Below, piece after piece: positions 63,861-64,000 of a DNA stretch of 64,000 nt. The notes beneath the pieces are model-generated. The model was given only the letters and a program-made list of their open reading frames with translations. It did no database searches and had not been told where the DNA came from. A program made the position numbers and the translations under genes. Each line of letters starts with the position of its first letter. Within the stretch, counting starts at the first letter, position 1. This stretch comes from Caldicoprobacter oshimai DSM 21659 (GTDB taxonomy: Bacteria; Bacillota; Clostridia; Caldicoprobacterales; Caldicoprobacteraceae). The stretch covers positions 62,001-126,000 of the forward strand of contig JAGB01000003.1 of NCBI GenBank assembly GCA_000526435.1, in the 5' to 3' direction.

Positions 63861-64000
63861 CTGCCTAGCGGCGAGCGTCAAAATTTCTAATAGCTTTGCT
63901 ATAAATTATCTCTGTAATATTTTTTAAAACCCATAGTTGACATTTTTACTGAATAAAATTATCCTTTTTGAGGTGACATTTTCACAGACTATTGACATAT

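Larger units (their letters stand above)
62195..63988 (+). mobile_element. ISNCY-type insertion sequence, apparently intact
   Basis: Bounded by TCTGTGATAATGTCA (62195) and its inverted partner TGACATTTTCACAGA (63974-63988). Each end has a second AATGTCA-type repeat about 35 nt inside (62230-62236; the 63930s). About 1.79 kb with one complete transposase and a structured 3' region. I cannot see a target duplication. Confidence 0.8.

Overview
The window looks like a chromosomal stretch of a spore-forming Firmicute of class Clostridia. The evidence is a GerA/GerB-type germination locus, a Spo0E-like phosphatase, Gram-positive promoters of the form TTGACA-17-TATAAT, strong Shine-Dalgarno sites, a long single-chain PurL and plant-sugar uptake genes. 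A thermophilic polysaccharide degrader (a Caldicoprobacter or Mahella-like lineage) is only my guess.

Layout: 1-2.3 kb holds germination genes and a tRNA-Val. 2.4-8 kb is a graveyard of insertion sequences (IS66, IS256, IS30-like, IS1380-like), all broken. 8-24 kb is an accessory region of small lipoproteins and hypotheticals, a BlaI/M56-peptidase pair next to an ECF sigma/anti-sigma pair, a secreted serpin, and many decayed genes (ABC ATPase tail, TnpB tail, methyltransferase, esterase, GNAT enzyme, and a second partial copy of the BlaI/anti-sigma segment). 24-38.5 kb is mostly intact: a pyruvate-kinase-C-like protein, two YtrA-type GntR/ABC operons, guaA, hisF, hisH, purL, and a Spo0E-like/GGDEF pair facing an XRE regulator. 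39-47 kb is again mobile-element debris (group II intron, IS30, IS256, IS21 and IS66) around a few hypothetical genes. 47-50.2 kb is a polar amino-acid ABC transporter. 50.2-52.5 kb has intron remnants, an LDCC-motif miniprotein and a LysM/G5/NlpC-P60 cell-wall hydrolase. 52.6-62.2 kb is a sugar operon read leftwards: LacI regulator, two permeases, a binding lipoprotein, a GH31 glycosidase and an uncharacterised hydrolase-like protein. The window ends with an apparently intact ISNCY-type element.

How parts work together: the LacI protein probably controls its own operon through two AACGTT sites flanking its promoter. The transporter would import an oligosaccharide that the GH31 enzyme and its neighbour trim inside the cell. 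Each GntR/ABC operon has a palindrome lying on its promoter and is probably autoregulated. A BlaI-type repressor module recurs as the same TTGACA-17-TAGAAT promoter with a TTCTAT-N4-ATAGAA operator at three places, two of them in front of gene wreckage. Three group II intron 5' ends each sit just downstream of a terminator hairpin, as expected of bacterial class C introns.

No CRISPR array, rRNA, phage module or clear riboswitch was seen. The most unusual material is regulatory and evolutionary: repeated operator geometry, intron-terminator pairing and gene decay by micro-duplication. I did not find a clearly new multi-gene system.
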